Shown here: positions 1-5,701 of the stretch, in pieces
Layout of the letters: the number at the start of each line of letters is the position of its first letter
Numbering within the stretch: position 1 is the stretch's first letter
Virus record (IMG/VR): IMGVR_UViG_3300042922_000785
Coordinates: 1 to 49,306 of that record
Source: a virus
Strand: one strand, 5' to 3'
Length of the DNA: 49,306 bases
Program-made: the position numbers and the translations under genes
Notes under the pieces: generated by a model
The model's database searches: none
Told to the model about the DNA's origin: nothing
Seen by the model: only the letters and a program-made list of their open reading frames with translations

Positions 1-1
1 C

Positions 2-577
2 ATAGAGTTCGTCTACTTCCCGGTCGGTGGGCTCTTCTCAAAAATGGCCATCAACAAAGATGGCTCTCGCAGCGAGGTCGGGTGCGTGGGACGCGAGGGC
101 CTCTGTGGTATCCCCGTCCTTCTCGGCGCTGAATCCAGCCCGCACTACGCGTTCGTACAGGTCGGCGGTTCAGCACTCCGCATCAGGTCATCGGCGCTGC
201 AGTCGGCAATGGAGGCTCACCCATCCTTGCGGCGCCGACTGCTACGCTATGTCCACGTGTTCATGCTCCAGGTTGCCGCGACTGACCTCGCTGATAGCCG
301 GTATGGGCTGGAGCAGCGCCTCGCCCGCTGGCTCTTGATGTGCCAGGATCGTGTTGAACATGACGAGATGCCGCTCACTCACGAGATGCTCTCGTCCATG
401 ATCGGGTCACGCCGTTCGGGAGTAACGGTTACACTCCACAAGTTTGAAGGTGAGCGGATCATCAAAGCCGAGCGTGGCTGGATCACGGTCCTTAACCGCC
501 AAAGGCTCTTGGAAGTGGCCGGTGATAGTTACGGCGTTCCAGAACTCGAGTACCAGCGTTTGCTGAGCGAATGCTGA
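2..577 (+). CDS. Crp/Fnr-family transcriptional regulator (5' end cut by window)
   Basis: The frame is open from base 2, so the start lies outside the window and 191 C-terminal residues are seen. The first part reads like the end of a cyclic-nucleotide-binding-type beta barrel (FPVGGLFS, then GREGLCGIPVLLG). A long connecting helix follows, then a winged helix with a recognition helix at SRRSGVTVTLHKFE and a wing at IKAERGWITV, ending in LLSEC. This is the usual plan of the many Crp/Fnr proteins of Hyphomicrobiales. No cysteine cluster of the Fnr type is visible in the part seen; the sensing residues may lie upstream. Ligand and targets are unknown. It could be the host gene flanking the prophage or cargo at its left end; the window does not decide this. 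Confidence 0.85.
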   Translation: MEFVYFPVGGLFSKMAINKDGSRSEVGCVGREGLCGIPVLLGAESSPHYAFVQVGGSALRIRSSALQSAMEAHPSLRRRLLRYVHVFMLQVAATDLADSRYGLEQRLARWLLMCQDRVEHDEMPLTHEMLSSMIGSRRSGVTVTLHKFEGERIIKAERGWITVLNRQRLLEVAGDSYGVPELEYQRLLSEC

Positions 578-689
578 GGACTGAAGTGATTGCCTCCGCA
601 GCGATAAGTGCGTGAGCGGCAATGTCGTAGGTTGCAGCGTGAAACTTCCGGCGCTCGCCACCGCTTAGGCTATTGAAGTGGATGGTATG

Positions 690-929
690 ATGGCCAGATA
701 TTTTTTTGATACGGACGACGGCGACAAGGCTTTTCGGGATGAGATTGGCTCAGAGCTCCCAGATGACCAGGCAGCCCGCAACGAGGCGTCCCACGCACTG
801 GCTGAACTTGCCAGGGATTACATTCCAAGCGGTGTCCCGCAGAAAAACGTTACCATGTGGGTGCGTAACGAGCAGGGAGAACCTGTTCTCCAACTGGCCC
901 TCAGCTTTGCCATTCAGGCACTTAAGTAA
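690..929 (+). CDS. DUF6894-type small protein
   Basis: A 79-residue soluble protein starting MARYFFDTDDG. The opening RYFFD..DG, an aspartate-rich turn and a following acidic helix match the small DUF6894 proteins that are common and multi-copy in Hyphomicrobiales genomes; no biochemical function is known for them. In-frame starts exist at 678 (GTG), 687 and 690 (ATG). Base 690 is preferred because a GTGGA stretch lies 7 bases upstream and because family members begin at this point. It follows the Crp/Fnr gene by about 110 bp on the same strand. Because such genes are typical of host chromosomes, it weakly suggests the host border, but phages of these bacteria also carry them. Confidence 0.65.
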   Translation: MARYFFDTDDGDKAFRDEIGSELPDDQAARNEASHALAELARDYIPSGVPQKNVTMWVRNEQGEPVLQLALSFAIQALK

Positions 930-958
930 GCAGGCAGATCGAACCGTGTAACCGGGGG

Positions 959-1174
959 TCAGCGTCTCCGGGAGCGAAACGATCTGCTCGCAGCCAGTAG
1001 ATCGCCATCAGACCGTGCTGAATGCATAGTCCAGGCTGGCCCCTCTTCCCTCCACTCCTTGTCGCTCACTGGCCGCCCCATCATGTACTCATATGCGGCG
1101 CGGGGTGTTTGGAGCCCCGAGATGCGGGCCCGCAGAATTGCGTCGGCTATGGCTGGATCAATGCGTTCGTTCAT
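959..1174 (-). CDS. hypothetical protein, 71 aa
   Basis: A small basic-tailed protein (ends SRSFRSRRR) with a middle segment RAAYEYMMGRPVSDKEWREEG that looks like a short amphipathic helix. It shows no transmembrane segment and no recognised family. It lies downstream of the lysis genes on the same strand but is separated from them by 144 bp that contain a perfect inverted repeat, so it may have its own promoter. Whether it belongs to the phage or to the host is open. Confidence 0.45.
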   Translation of the reverse strand: MNERIDPAIADAILRARISGLQTPRAAYEYMMGRPVSDKEWREEGPAWTMHSARSDGDLLAASRSFRSRRR

Positions 1175-1182
1175 CTGCGCTC

Positions 1183-1204
1183 TCGATATCGGGAGAGATA
1201 TCGA
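1183..1204. promoter_or_regulatory. perfect 8-bp inverted repeat, possible operator
   Basis: TCGATATC, six bases GGGAGA, then GATATCGA. The centre lies about 20 bp upstream of the start codon of the minus-strand gene at 1174, the usual place for a repressor site. No binding protein can be named. Confidence 0.35.
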
Positions 1205-1318
1205 CCGGCATGGGGGCCGTGTGCAAGCGGCAGATGAACCGCCTGCCTGATCAAATCGCGTGGCGGCGAGGTTGACAGGGCGAGCCTGACGCCTGCTTGG
1301 CTTAGCCAGCTGGAGAGC

Positions 1319-1678
1319 TCATTTCTGCCGACTACCCTCGATGGCGCGATCCAACTGAGCCTCGAGGCGCTTCTCCATCCGCTGGATCTCCTCGATGACC
1401 TTGCGCTCGATATTGATCAGCGCCTCATGCGTGACATAACTTCGCGCCGCTTCAAGCCGGATGTCGTTGAGCCGTTCACCGAGGATCGAGACCTGGGCCT
1501 TTACGGCGGCGATCTCGAGCCGGATGTCTCGGTGTTCGTTCTCCTTGTGCTGCTGAAGTTCCTCAATATGGACGGCGTTGGTGGCAACTCGCTCCCCGAC
1601 TCTGGCCAGCCAGATGACCACTCCGATGCCGGGCGCTATAACGCCCATGAGCGTCGGGATGTTGATGGTCCAGTCCAT
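1319..1678 (-). CDS. membrane-anchored coiled-coil protein of the lysis region
   Basis: 119 residues. Residues 8-25 (PTLMGVIAPGIGVVIWLA) form one hydrophobic helix; residues about 30-115 are a long charged helix with heptad spacing (EELQQHKENEHRDIRLEIAAV and NIERKVIEEIQRMEKRL). The design, one N-terminal anchor followed by a long coiled coil, resembles inner-membrane spanins or holin-associated proteins, but no lipoprotein partner overlaps it, so a spanin role is only a possibility. It is the last gene of the set endolysin, holin-like, this gene, all on the minus strand with 13-19 bp gaps. No family name is recognised. Confidence 0.7.
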   Translation of the reverse strand: MDWTINIPTLMGVIAPGIGVVIWLARVGERVATNAVHIEELQQHKENEHRDIRLEIAAVKAQVSILGERLNDIRLEAARSYVTHEALINIERKVIEEIQRMEKRLEAQLDRAIEGSRQK

Positions 1679-1697
1679 TGGCCAGGGTCCTTAGCTG

Positions 1698-2060
1698 CTA
1701 CTTCCGGCGAAGCATGTCGATGATGGTGCGTGGGCGCGGGACCGGAGCGCTCTTGGCGATTGCCTCAACCTTCGCCGTAGCGACACTCTCCTTGGGCAGA
1801 ATGATCTGCTGCGCGTCGGCGGTGACAACCTGCGGGCGCACGGTGGAGCGCCATGACTTCCACTGGCTCCATAGATAAAGGGCAATGGTGGCTATCGCGC
1901 CGAGCGACACGTTCTGCCAGCCGCCGGCGAAGATCTGATTTACGGCATCCTTGCCCTCAAGCGGAAGGGACATGTAGAGGAACGCCAGCGTGCCTCCTAA
2001 GCCGCCTAGCTCCTGAGCTCGGCGCCAGAGCCAGCCCAGTACGATGTTGTTGCCGATCAT
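1698..2060 (-). CDS. holin-like membrane protein
   Basis: 120 residues from the ATG at 2060 (starting MIGNNIVLGWLW); the frame is open further upstream, but that part overlaps the endolysin end and is not protein-like. There are two hydrophobic stretches, about residues 20-32 (LGGTLAFLYMSLP) and 52-66 (LGAIATIALYLWSQW), then a basic hydrophilic tail ending RTIIDMLRRK. Size, two membrane segments, charged C terminus and position next to the endolysin fit a holin, the protein that opens the inner membrane at lysis. The assignment rests on context and topology, not on a family motif. Confidence 0.65.
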   Translation of the reverse strand: MIGNNIVLGWLWRRAQELGGLGGTLAFLYMSLPLEGKDAVNQIFAGGWQNVSLGAIATIALYLWSQWKSWRSTVRPQVVTADAQQIILPKESVATAKVEAIAKSAPVPRPRTIIDMLRRK

Positions 2061-2073
2061 ATTGCTGCGCCTC

Positions 2074-2748
2074 CTAGCGCCAGAAAAAAGCCCCGGCGAC
2101 TGCCAGGGCGATGAGGATGATGATTGCAGGGCCCAGCCAGCCGGCATCGTCCTTGGGCTTGGCTGCTTTCTTGCCGCTGACTGGGGCGGTGCGGGACGGC
2201 TCGGGAAAGTGCTCGTAATCGGGCGCAGGCGGCGCGGATATAGGCCCGTTCCCAGCCGCCTTCACCTTCGCCAGCAGCGCATCGAGGGTGTCCGGCGTCG
2301 TCAGCGCCTTGTTGAGCCCGTCGCCATCATAATAGCTCTCCCCACGGGTGTTGCCGTTGGCGGGCGCCAGGAGCGGGAGCGAAGCCCATTCTTGAGCAAG
2401 GCGCTTGCCGAACTCCGCCACGCCGATCTTGCCGGCCATAAACTGCTCGTAGCCCCGCCTCTTCAGTAGGTGGTAGCCGAGCCGGTCCTGCAGGTTTGCG
2501 TCGAACACCTGGCCATCGAGCAGGCCAAGCTCCTTGCGCAAATCCTTCAGCGTTGCCCGCATGAACTGGTAGGCGCCGGCCGCTGTGGAATTGGCCGGCC
2601 ATCCGTTGGTCTGGTGGTGCTGCAGTTCCGCCACGGTCATGCTGGTGATCGGCTTGGGGAGCCGCGCCTGCGCATGGGCATAGATCACGTCATAGGCTGA
2701 AGCGTCGGCTTTGCCAGTCTCGATTTTTCGAATGAAATCAAGCAGCAT
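2074..2748 (-). CDS. phage endolysin (lysozyme-like muramidase) with C-terminal membrane anchor
   Basis: 224 residues. The start at 2748 follows AAAGGAG by 6 bases; an in-frame ATG at 2778 has a poorer site. The N-terminal two thirds is a lysozyme-like domain: IRKIETG with the likely catalytic Glu10, then the conserved TAAGAYQFMRATL and later GESYYDGDGLNKA. Such enzymes cleave peptidoglycan between MurNAc and GlcNAc. After a Pro/Ala linker (residues about 165-200) a single membrane helix follows (WLGPAIIILIALAVAGAFFW), ending in Arg. The C-terminal anchor is unusual next to soluble endolysins and suggests an enzyme held at the membrane until release. The 3' end of the reading frame also carries an intrinsic terminator. 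Confidence 0.85.
   Translation of the reverse strand: MLLDFIRKIETGKADASAYDVIYAHAQARLPKPITSMTVAELQHHQTNGWPANSTAAGAYQFMRATLKDLRKELGLLDGQVFDANLQDRLGYHLLKRRGYEQFMAGKIGVAEFGKRLAQEWASLPLLAPANGNTRGESYYDGDGLNKALTTPDTLDALLAKVKAAGNGPISAPPAPDYEHFPEPSRTAPVSGKKAAKPKDDAGWLGPAIIILIALAVAGAFFWR
2084..2109 (-). terminator. intrinsic terminator inside the endolysin 3' end
   Basis: On the minus strand GCCCTGGC, loop AGTC, GCCGGGGC (8-bp stem with one T-G pair) is followed at once by six T. It encodes the last residues of the endolysin (ALAVAGAFF). It would shut off part of the transcription before the holin-like gene. Confidence 0.6.
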
Positions 2749-2865
2749 CGCCGCTCCTTTCGGTACGGTCGGGTCCATAGGTCACCTGTTATGTTGGAGT
2801 ATTGCGAAGTCGATGGCTGCGGCGCTACTAAGCGGGCGGCATTCCAAGCTGGAGGAATTTGGAAA

Positions 2866-3093
2866 GTGAGCACGACAAAAGCTGAGGACCGGATCGCGCT
2901 TTCACGGCACACGCTGAAGATGTGCCAGCGGCTCGGTGCGCCAGCCGGCCCGTTTACCAGCAAAGCAAAAATCGTTGACGAGGAGCTGGCTATGCTCGAT
3001 CGGATCGCCAGAGATCACCCTAAAGCAGCCAATGCCGTTGAGGAGCTTGCAGCCCAATGGCGTGAGTTGAGGGTTCCGGCTGGGCACCGCTAA
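2866..3093 (+). CDS. small helical protein, paralogue of the gene at 47522-47755
   Basis: 75 residues from a GTG at 2866, preceded by GGAGG 10 bases and GGAAA just upstream; an ATG at 2791 gives a longer version that does not match the paralogue. The text AEDRIALSRHTLKMCQRLGA lines up with ANERIVLSRYTFTRFQRMMG of the minus-strand gene next to xis, and both go on with an EEL..LD.+A..P helix. The alignment starts at the same residue in both, which supports both starts. Function unknown; no catalytic or DNA-binding motif is visible. It diverges from the endolysin gene and so probably has its own promoter in the 118-bp gap. Confidence 0.65.
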   Translation: MSTTKAEDRIALSRHTLKMCQRLGAPAGPFTSKAKIVDEELAMLDRIARDHPKAANAVEELAAQWRELRVPAGHR

Positions 3094-3231
3094 GCCATGT
3101 GAGGCGGAACCCAGTTCTCAGCCATCCATTAGGCAGAGCAGGTCTCTTTCCCTCCTGCACTCCTCCCCATGCCTTGGCGCGCCTCCCAGACGCCGATTTC
3201 TCTCACCAGCACTTGCTGGCCTGCTACAACC

Positions 3232-3429
3232 ATGAGGATAAACGTGACCTACTGCCGACGGCTGCTTATTCTACCCTGCATTATGACCGTCGCAGGCTGC
3301 TCAACGTTGACACCTCCACAGCCAAAAACGAACAACGACCGAGCCTGCGCCGAGTACGGATATCAGGTGAGCACGAAGCCTTACGCGGATTGCATGACGC
3401 TGCTGAGCCGGGCCCAAGCCGCGCGCTAG
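3232..3429 (+). CDS. small lipoprotein
   Basis: 65 residues from the ATG at 3232: MRINVTYCRRLLILPCIMTV, then a lipobox AGC and a short mature part with ACAEYGYQVSTKPYADCM. Signal peptidase II cleavage before the Cys of AGC is expected, leaving a lipid-anchored peptide of about 45 residues. The YGY...PYADCM pattern is common in small rhizobial lipoproteins of unknown role. Located on the plus strand, outside the lytic operons, so a candidate lysogenic-conversion gene. Confidence 0.55.
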   Translation: MRINVTYCRRLLILPCIMTVAGCSTLTPPQPKTNNDRACAEYGYQVSTKPYADCMTLLSRAQAAR

Positions 3430-3520
3430 CCATTAGGGTTAACGAGACGTTAGCATTGGCGCAGCGTGAGGCCTGTACAAAGGTATGCTTGCACTGCGCT
3501 GTTGGTGCCGGAGTTAAGCC

Positions 3521-3733
3521 ATGGGCCAGAACCTTGCTAGCAGTGATAGTCAGTACACGGCAGAGGCCCGCGTCTACCTAAGAGCCGACGTCTATCGCTT
3601 TGTGCCTGATATTCAGCCGGACGGCTCCTGGTGCGTCATCGATACCACTGACGAGAGCATCGTTGAACAATCCCTAGGCGAGGAGGATGCGCTCGCCACA
3701 GCAGTCGAACTGAGCGGCAGGCAAATTACCTAG
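3521..3733 (+). CDS. hypothetical protein, 70 aa
   Basis: A soluble acidic protein: YTAEARVYLRADVYRFVPD, then DGSWCVIDTTDESIVEQS and an Ala-rich helix. The alternation suggests a small alpha/beta fold. No family recognised. The ATG at 3521 has a weak ribosome site (GGAG about 12 bases upstream). Third of three plus-strand genes between the lysis and tail operons. Confidence 0.5.
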   Translation: MGQNLASSDSQYTAEARVYLRADVYRFVPDIQPDGSWCVIDTTDESIVEQSLGEEDALATAVELSGRQIT

Positions 3734-4069
3734 CGCAACGATGGCGTAAGCAGCTTTAGTTTGAAGGATTGCTCTACGTTCATGGTTCACCTCTGATGTT
3801 GAGTTGGGTTAAGCCGAACGGCGGATTGGATTTGCTACGGCAGGGACAGAAGCTCGTTGCGGGAAGCAGCTGTGAGCCGACGGGTGCTTCCCAACCGCCG
3901 CCTCTAGGCCTCGGCACCCCCCTTGAGGCCTAGAGGTACCGCGACTTCCCTCCCGAGGTGATCCGTCAGGGCTGAGGTTCATTGGTCACCTGTGTGATGT
4001 TGGGGAGTAGTCGTAAAGAAGTATGCTGCTATGCTGTCCGGGCCTCAAACACATGATCTCCGTGGAGGC
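3734..4069. other. intergenic stretch without a convincing gene
   Basis: About 335 bp between the plus-strand cargo genes and the end of the minus-strand tail operon. It holds the 12-bp inverted repeat at 3901-3936 and two of three copies of a GGTCACCT-(N3-7)-ATGTTG motif (near 3784 and 3981; the third is at 2778). A minus-strand reading frame of about 59 codons starting near 3980 runs through the hairpin; its composition is not protein-like. Confidence 0.6.
3901..3936. repeat. 12-bp perfect inverted repeat (hairpin)
   Basis: CCTCTAGGCCTC, twelve bases GGCACCCCCCTT, GAGGCCTAGAGG. All 12 pairs match. No T tract follows on either strand, so it is not a classic terminator; it may block transcription between the convergent units or be a protein site. 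Confidence 0.7.
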
Positions 4070-4108
4070 GGGCGCCTGCTTTTGAGCACCAGTCGATGGC
4101 AGGCGCCC
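4070..4108 (-). terminator. hairpin at the end of the tail operon
   Basis: GGGCGCCTGC at 4070-4079 pairs with GCAGGCGCCC at 4099-4108 (10-bp stem, 19-nt loop), starting right at the stop codon of the last tail-operon gene. No T tract follows, so it may act as a Rho-independent stop only weakly, or protect the 3' end of the message. Confidence 0.5.
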
Positions 4109-4341
4109 TACTCCCGCCGCTTCCGACCGAAAAAGAATAACAGCGCGCCGCCGGTCATGCAGCCGGCGAACATGAGGGCAGCGGCGATCGGGTCGAAGGG
4201 GGCCACGCATTTGAGCAGCGCCACATTGGCATCCCAGAACTGCTGGACCGTGGTTCCGGTGGCAAAAGCCGCGTCGTGGATATTGCAGCAGGCCCGCCAG
4301 GTTCGGTCAGGCCAAAAGGTGCAGCCATCATTCTCAAACAT
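4108..4341 (-). CDS. small membrane-anchored protein with phospholipase A2-like CCxxHD motif
   Basis: 77 residues from the ATG at 4341, which overlaps the previous stop (TGATG). The start of the mature chain reads FENDGCTFWPD then WRACCNIHDAAF: the order Cys, CC-x2-HD recalls the active-site helix of secreted phospholipase A2 enzymes, where His and Asp form the catalytic pair. A cysteine-bearing helix (ALLKCVAPF) and a hydrophobic stretch (ALMFAGCMTGGALLFFF) follow, ending in the basic GRKRRE. The calcium loop of true enzymes (YGCYCG-like) is not clearly present; GCTFWPD may play that part. Last gene of the tail operon. A role in membrane attack at lysis or entry is inference. Confidence 0.6.
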   Translation of the reverse strand: MFENDGCTFWPDRTWRACCNIHDAAFATGTTVQQFWDANVALLKCVAPFDPIAAALMFAGCMTGGALLFFFGRKRRE

Positions 4342-4997
4342 CAGGTGGGCCACCCCTGCTCGATCTGCGCCTCGAGTGCGTCAAGCTGCAGGTGCGTGCC
4401 GGCGCCATCGATATGGTCGCACTTCTCCCAGACGGTTTGCACCAGCGACGCTACCCAGTTGAACAGGCCGGTCAGGATCGCCATGCCTTGCGCATAGCTG
4501 ACCATGATCGTGGCGTTGCTCTCGGGTCGGAACTTGGCGCCCTGGGCGTCCCCTGCCCCGCCAATCACCGCCGCGGTGTAGGCCGATAACGACGCCATCC
4601 AGTTCTTCTCGTCATCGTTCTCAGGCGTGGCGTCGCGCAGCTGCAGCACCTCGATGCGGGGCTGCTCGTCGGTACCGAAGTTCACCTCAAAGCCCCCGCG
4701 CCGGATCGCCATGCCATGGGCGCGGACGCGGGCCTTGAGAGCCTCCTTGCGCTCGGCCTTGGTGAGCTGGGGCGCGTTCTTGAGAGGCTGGACCCAACGG
4801 ACGGTGTCGCCGACCTTCTCGAGATGCGGGTCGCCATCGGCCGCCTTGCCTTCCGGCAGCGGCTCGGGGTCGGCCACCACGAACCAGCCATGGGCCTGCA
4901 GTTCGGCATCGGTGAGAGGGCCATCGTCCCCAAACCAGTTCGGGCGAGCGCCAGTGCGCTCCACGGCGTTGCCGGGCGCGTATGCATAAAGGGTCAT
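4341..4997 (-). CDS. DUF4376-containing tail fibre accessory protein
   Basis: 218 residues. The N-terminal part (GPLTDAELQAHGWFVVADPEPL) and middle (DTVRWVQPLKN) are typical of proteins found just after phage fibres. The C-terminal half, from about residue 85, is a helical DUF4376-like domain: RRGGFEVNFGTDEQPR and, near the end, FNWVASLVQTVWEKCDHID. Members of this family sit next to fibre genes and are thought to be fibre parts or assembly factors; the exact job is unknown. Starts inside the stop of the upstream gene (TGATG), so translation is coupled. Confidence 0.7.
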   Translation of the reverse strand: MTLYAYAPGNAVERTGARPNWFGDDGPLTDAELQAHGWFVVADPEPLPEGKAADGDPHLEKVGDTVRWVQPLKNAPQLTKAERKEALKARVRAHGMAIRRGGFEVNFGTDEQPRIEVLQLRDATPENDDEKNWMASLSAYTAAVIGGAGDAQGAKFRPESNATIMVSYAQGMAILTGLFNWVASLVQTVWEKCDHIDGAGTHLQLDALEAQIEQGWPT

Positions 4998-5698
4998 CAG
5001 GAGGCTCCTAGAAGCTCGAAGGCCATGGATGCGTCAGTGACATTGCCGCCGGTGCTCCATGTCCGCTGGGAGAATTGCGGAACGGGCTGGCTCGTAACCT
5101 GCATGGTGTCGCCGGCGACGCGGATCATGCCGGCCTCATCTTTCGGCGAGCTAGTGACAAAGAACCCGGCACACACCAGAGCGGGAACTTGGGTGAGCGC
5201 GACGGCAGGTATGGTGATTTGGCTTTCGGCAATGGTGTTGTCGGTCTTGCGGGTAGCGACGTTCCCGATGCCAGCACTGTTGCGGAACACCAGGGCGATC
5301 AGGCGGGCAGCATTGGTCCAAGTTCCCGAGGCGGTGCCCGCTGCTGTGGCCGTTCTCGAGGCCAGCAAGAAGTTGCGCTTGGTGGAGGTGGTAGAGTGGT
5401 CGAACGTGAAGGAGGTCTTAGTCGCCCAGCCCGTCGGCACGCTGACCGGCGACAGGCTGCCCGAGCGGACGCCGATCATGACCAGCAAGTCGCCCGCCTG
5501 ATGGGCTGGCAAGGCGAGTGTCGTGGATGTGCCAGTGGCGCCACCGACGAACACCGCCGGTGAGACCGCATTATAGAACGGCACCCAGACGCCGTTCTGC
5601 TTGACGTATCCCTCCTTGACGGCCTTCCAGACCCCCGCATCGCGGATATGCGGCTTGGCGTTCCTCCAGGCCCCGGCGTCCCTGACATGCATGGCCAT
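4997..5698 (-). CDS. distal tail fibre / receptor-binding-type protein
   Basis: 233 residues. The first 40 residues hold three short imperfect repeats built on RDAGAWR / RDAGVWK / QNGVWV, a hydrophobic W-rich hook often used to attach fibre tips. The rest is beta-rich and Ser/Thr-rich (GTSTTLALPAHQAGDLLVM, PTGWATKTSF), like a small jelly-roll or adhesin domain. It is placed between the long fibre gene and the DUF4376 gene, where the host-contact part is expected. No enzyme motif is visible. Receptor unknown. Confidence 0.6.
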   Translation of the reverse strand: MAMHVRDAGAWRNAKPHIRDAGVWKAVKEGYVKQNGVWVPFYNAVSPAVFVGGATGTSTTLALPAHQAGDLLVMIGVRSGSLSPVSVPTGWATKTSFTFDHSTTSTKRNFLLASRTATAAGTASGTWTNAARLIALVFRNSAGIGNVATRKTDNTIAESQITIPAVALTQVPALVCAGFFVTSSPKDEAGMIRVAGDTMQVTSQPVPQFSQRTWSTGGNVTDASMAFELLGAS

Positions 5699-5701
5699 GG
5701 T

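Noticed and set aside
1319-2060. Spanin pair (i-spanin and o-spanin) in the lysis region
   Set aside because: The 119-aa coiled-coil protein has the i-spanin layout, but no lipoprotein is nested in or beside it on the minus strand; the lipoprotein at 3232 is on plus, so the pair is not supported.
2105-2113. GGGCGATGA as a left attachment core
   Set aside because: Nine bases match the tRNA 3' part, but the match ends at once, it lies inside the endolysin coding sequence and the lysis genes continue to its left.
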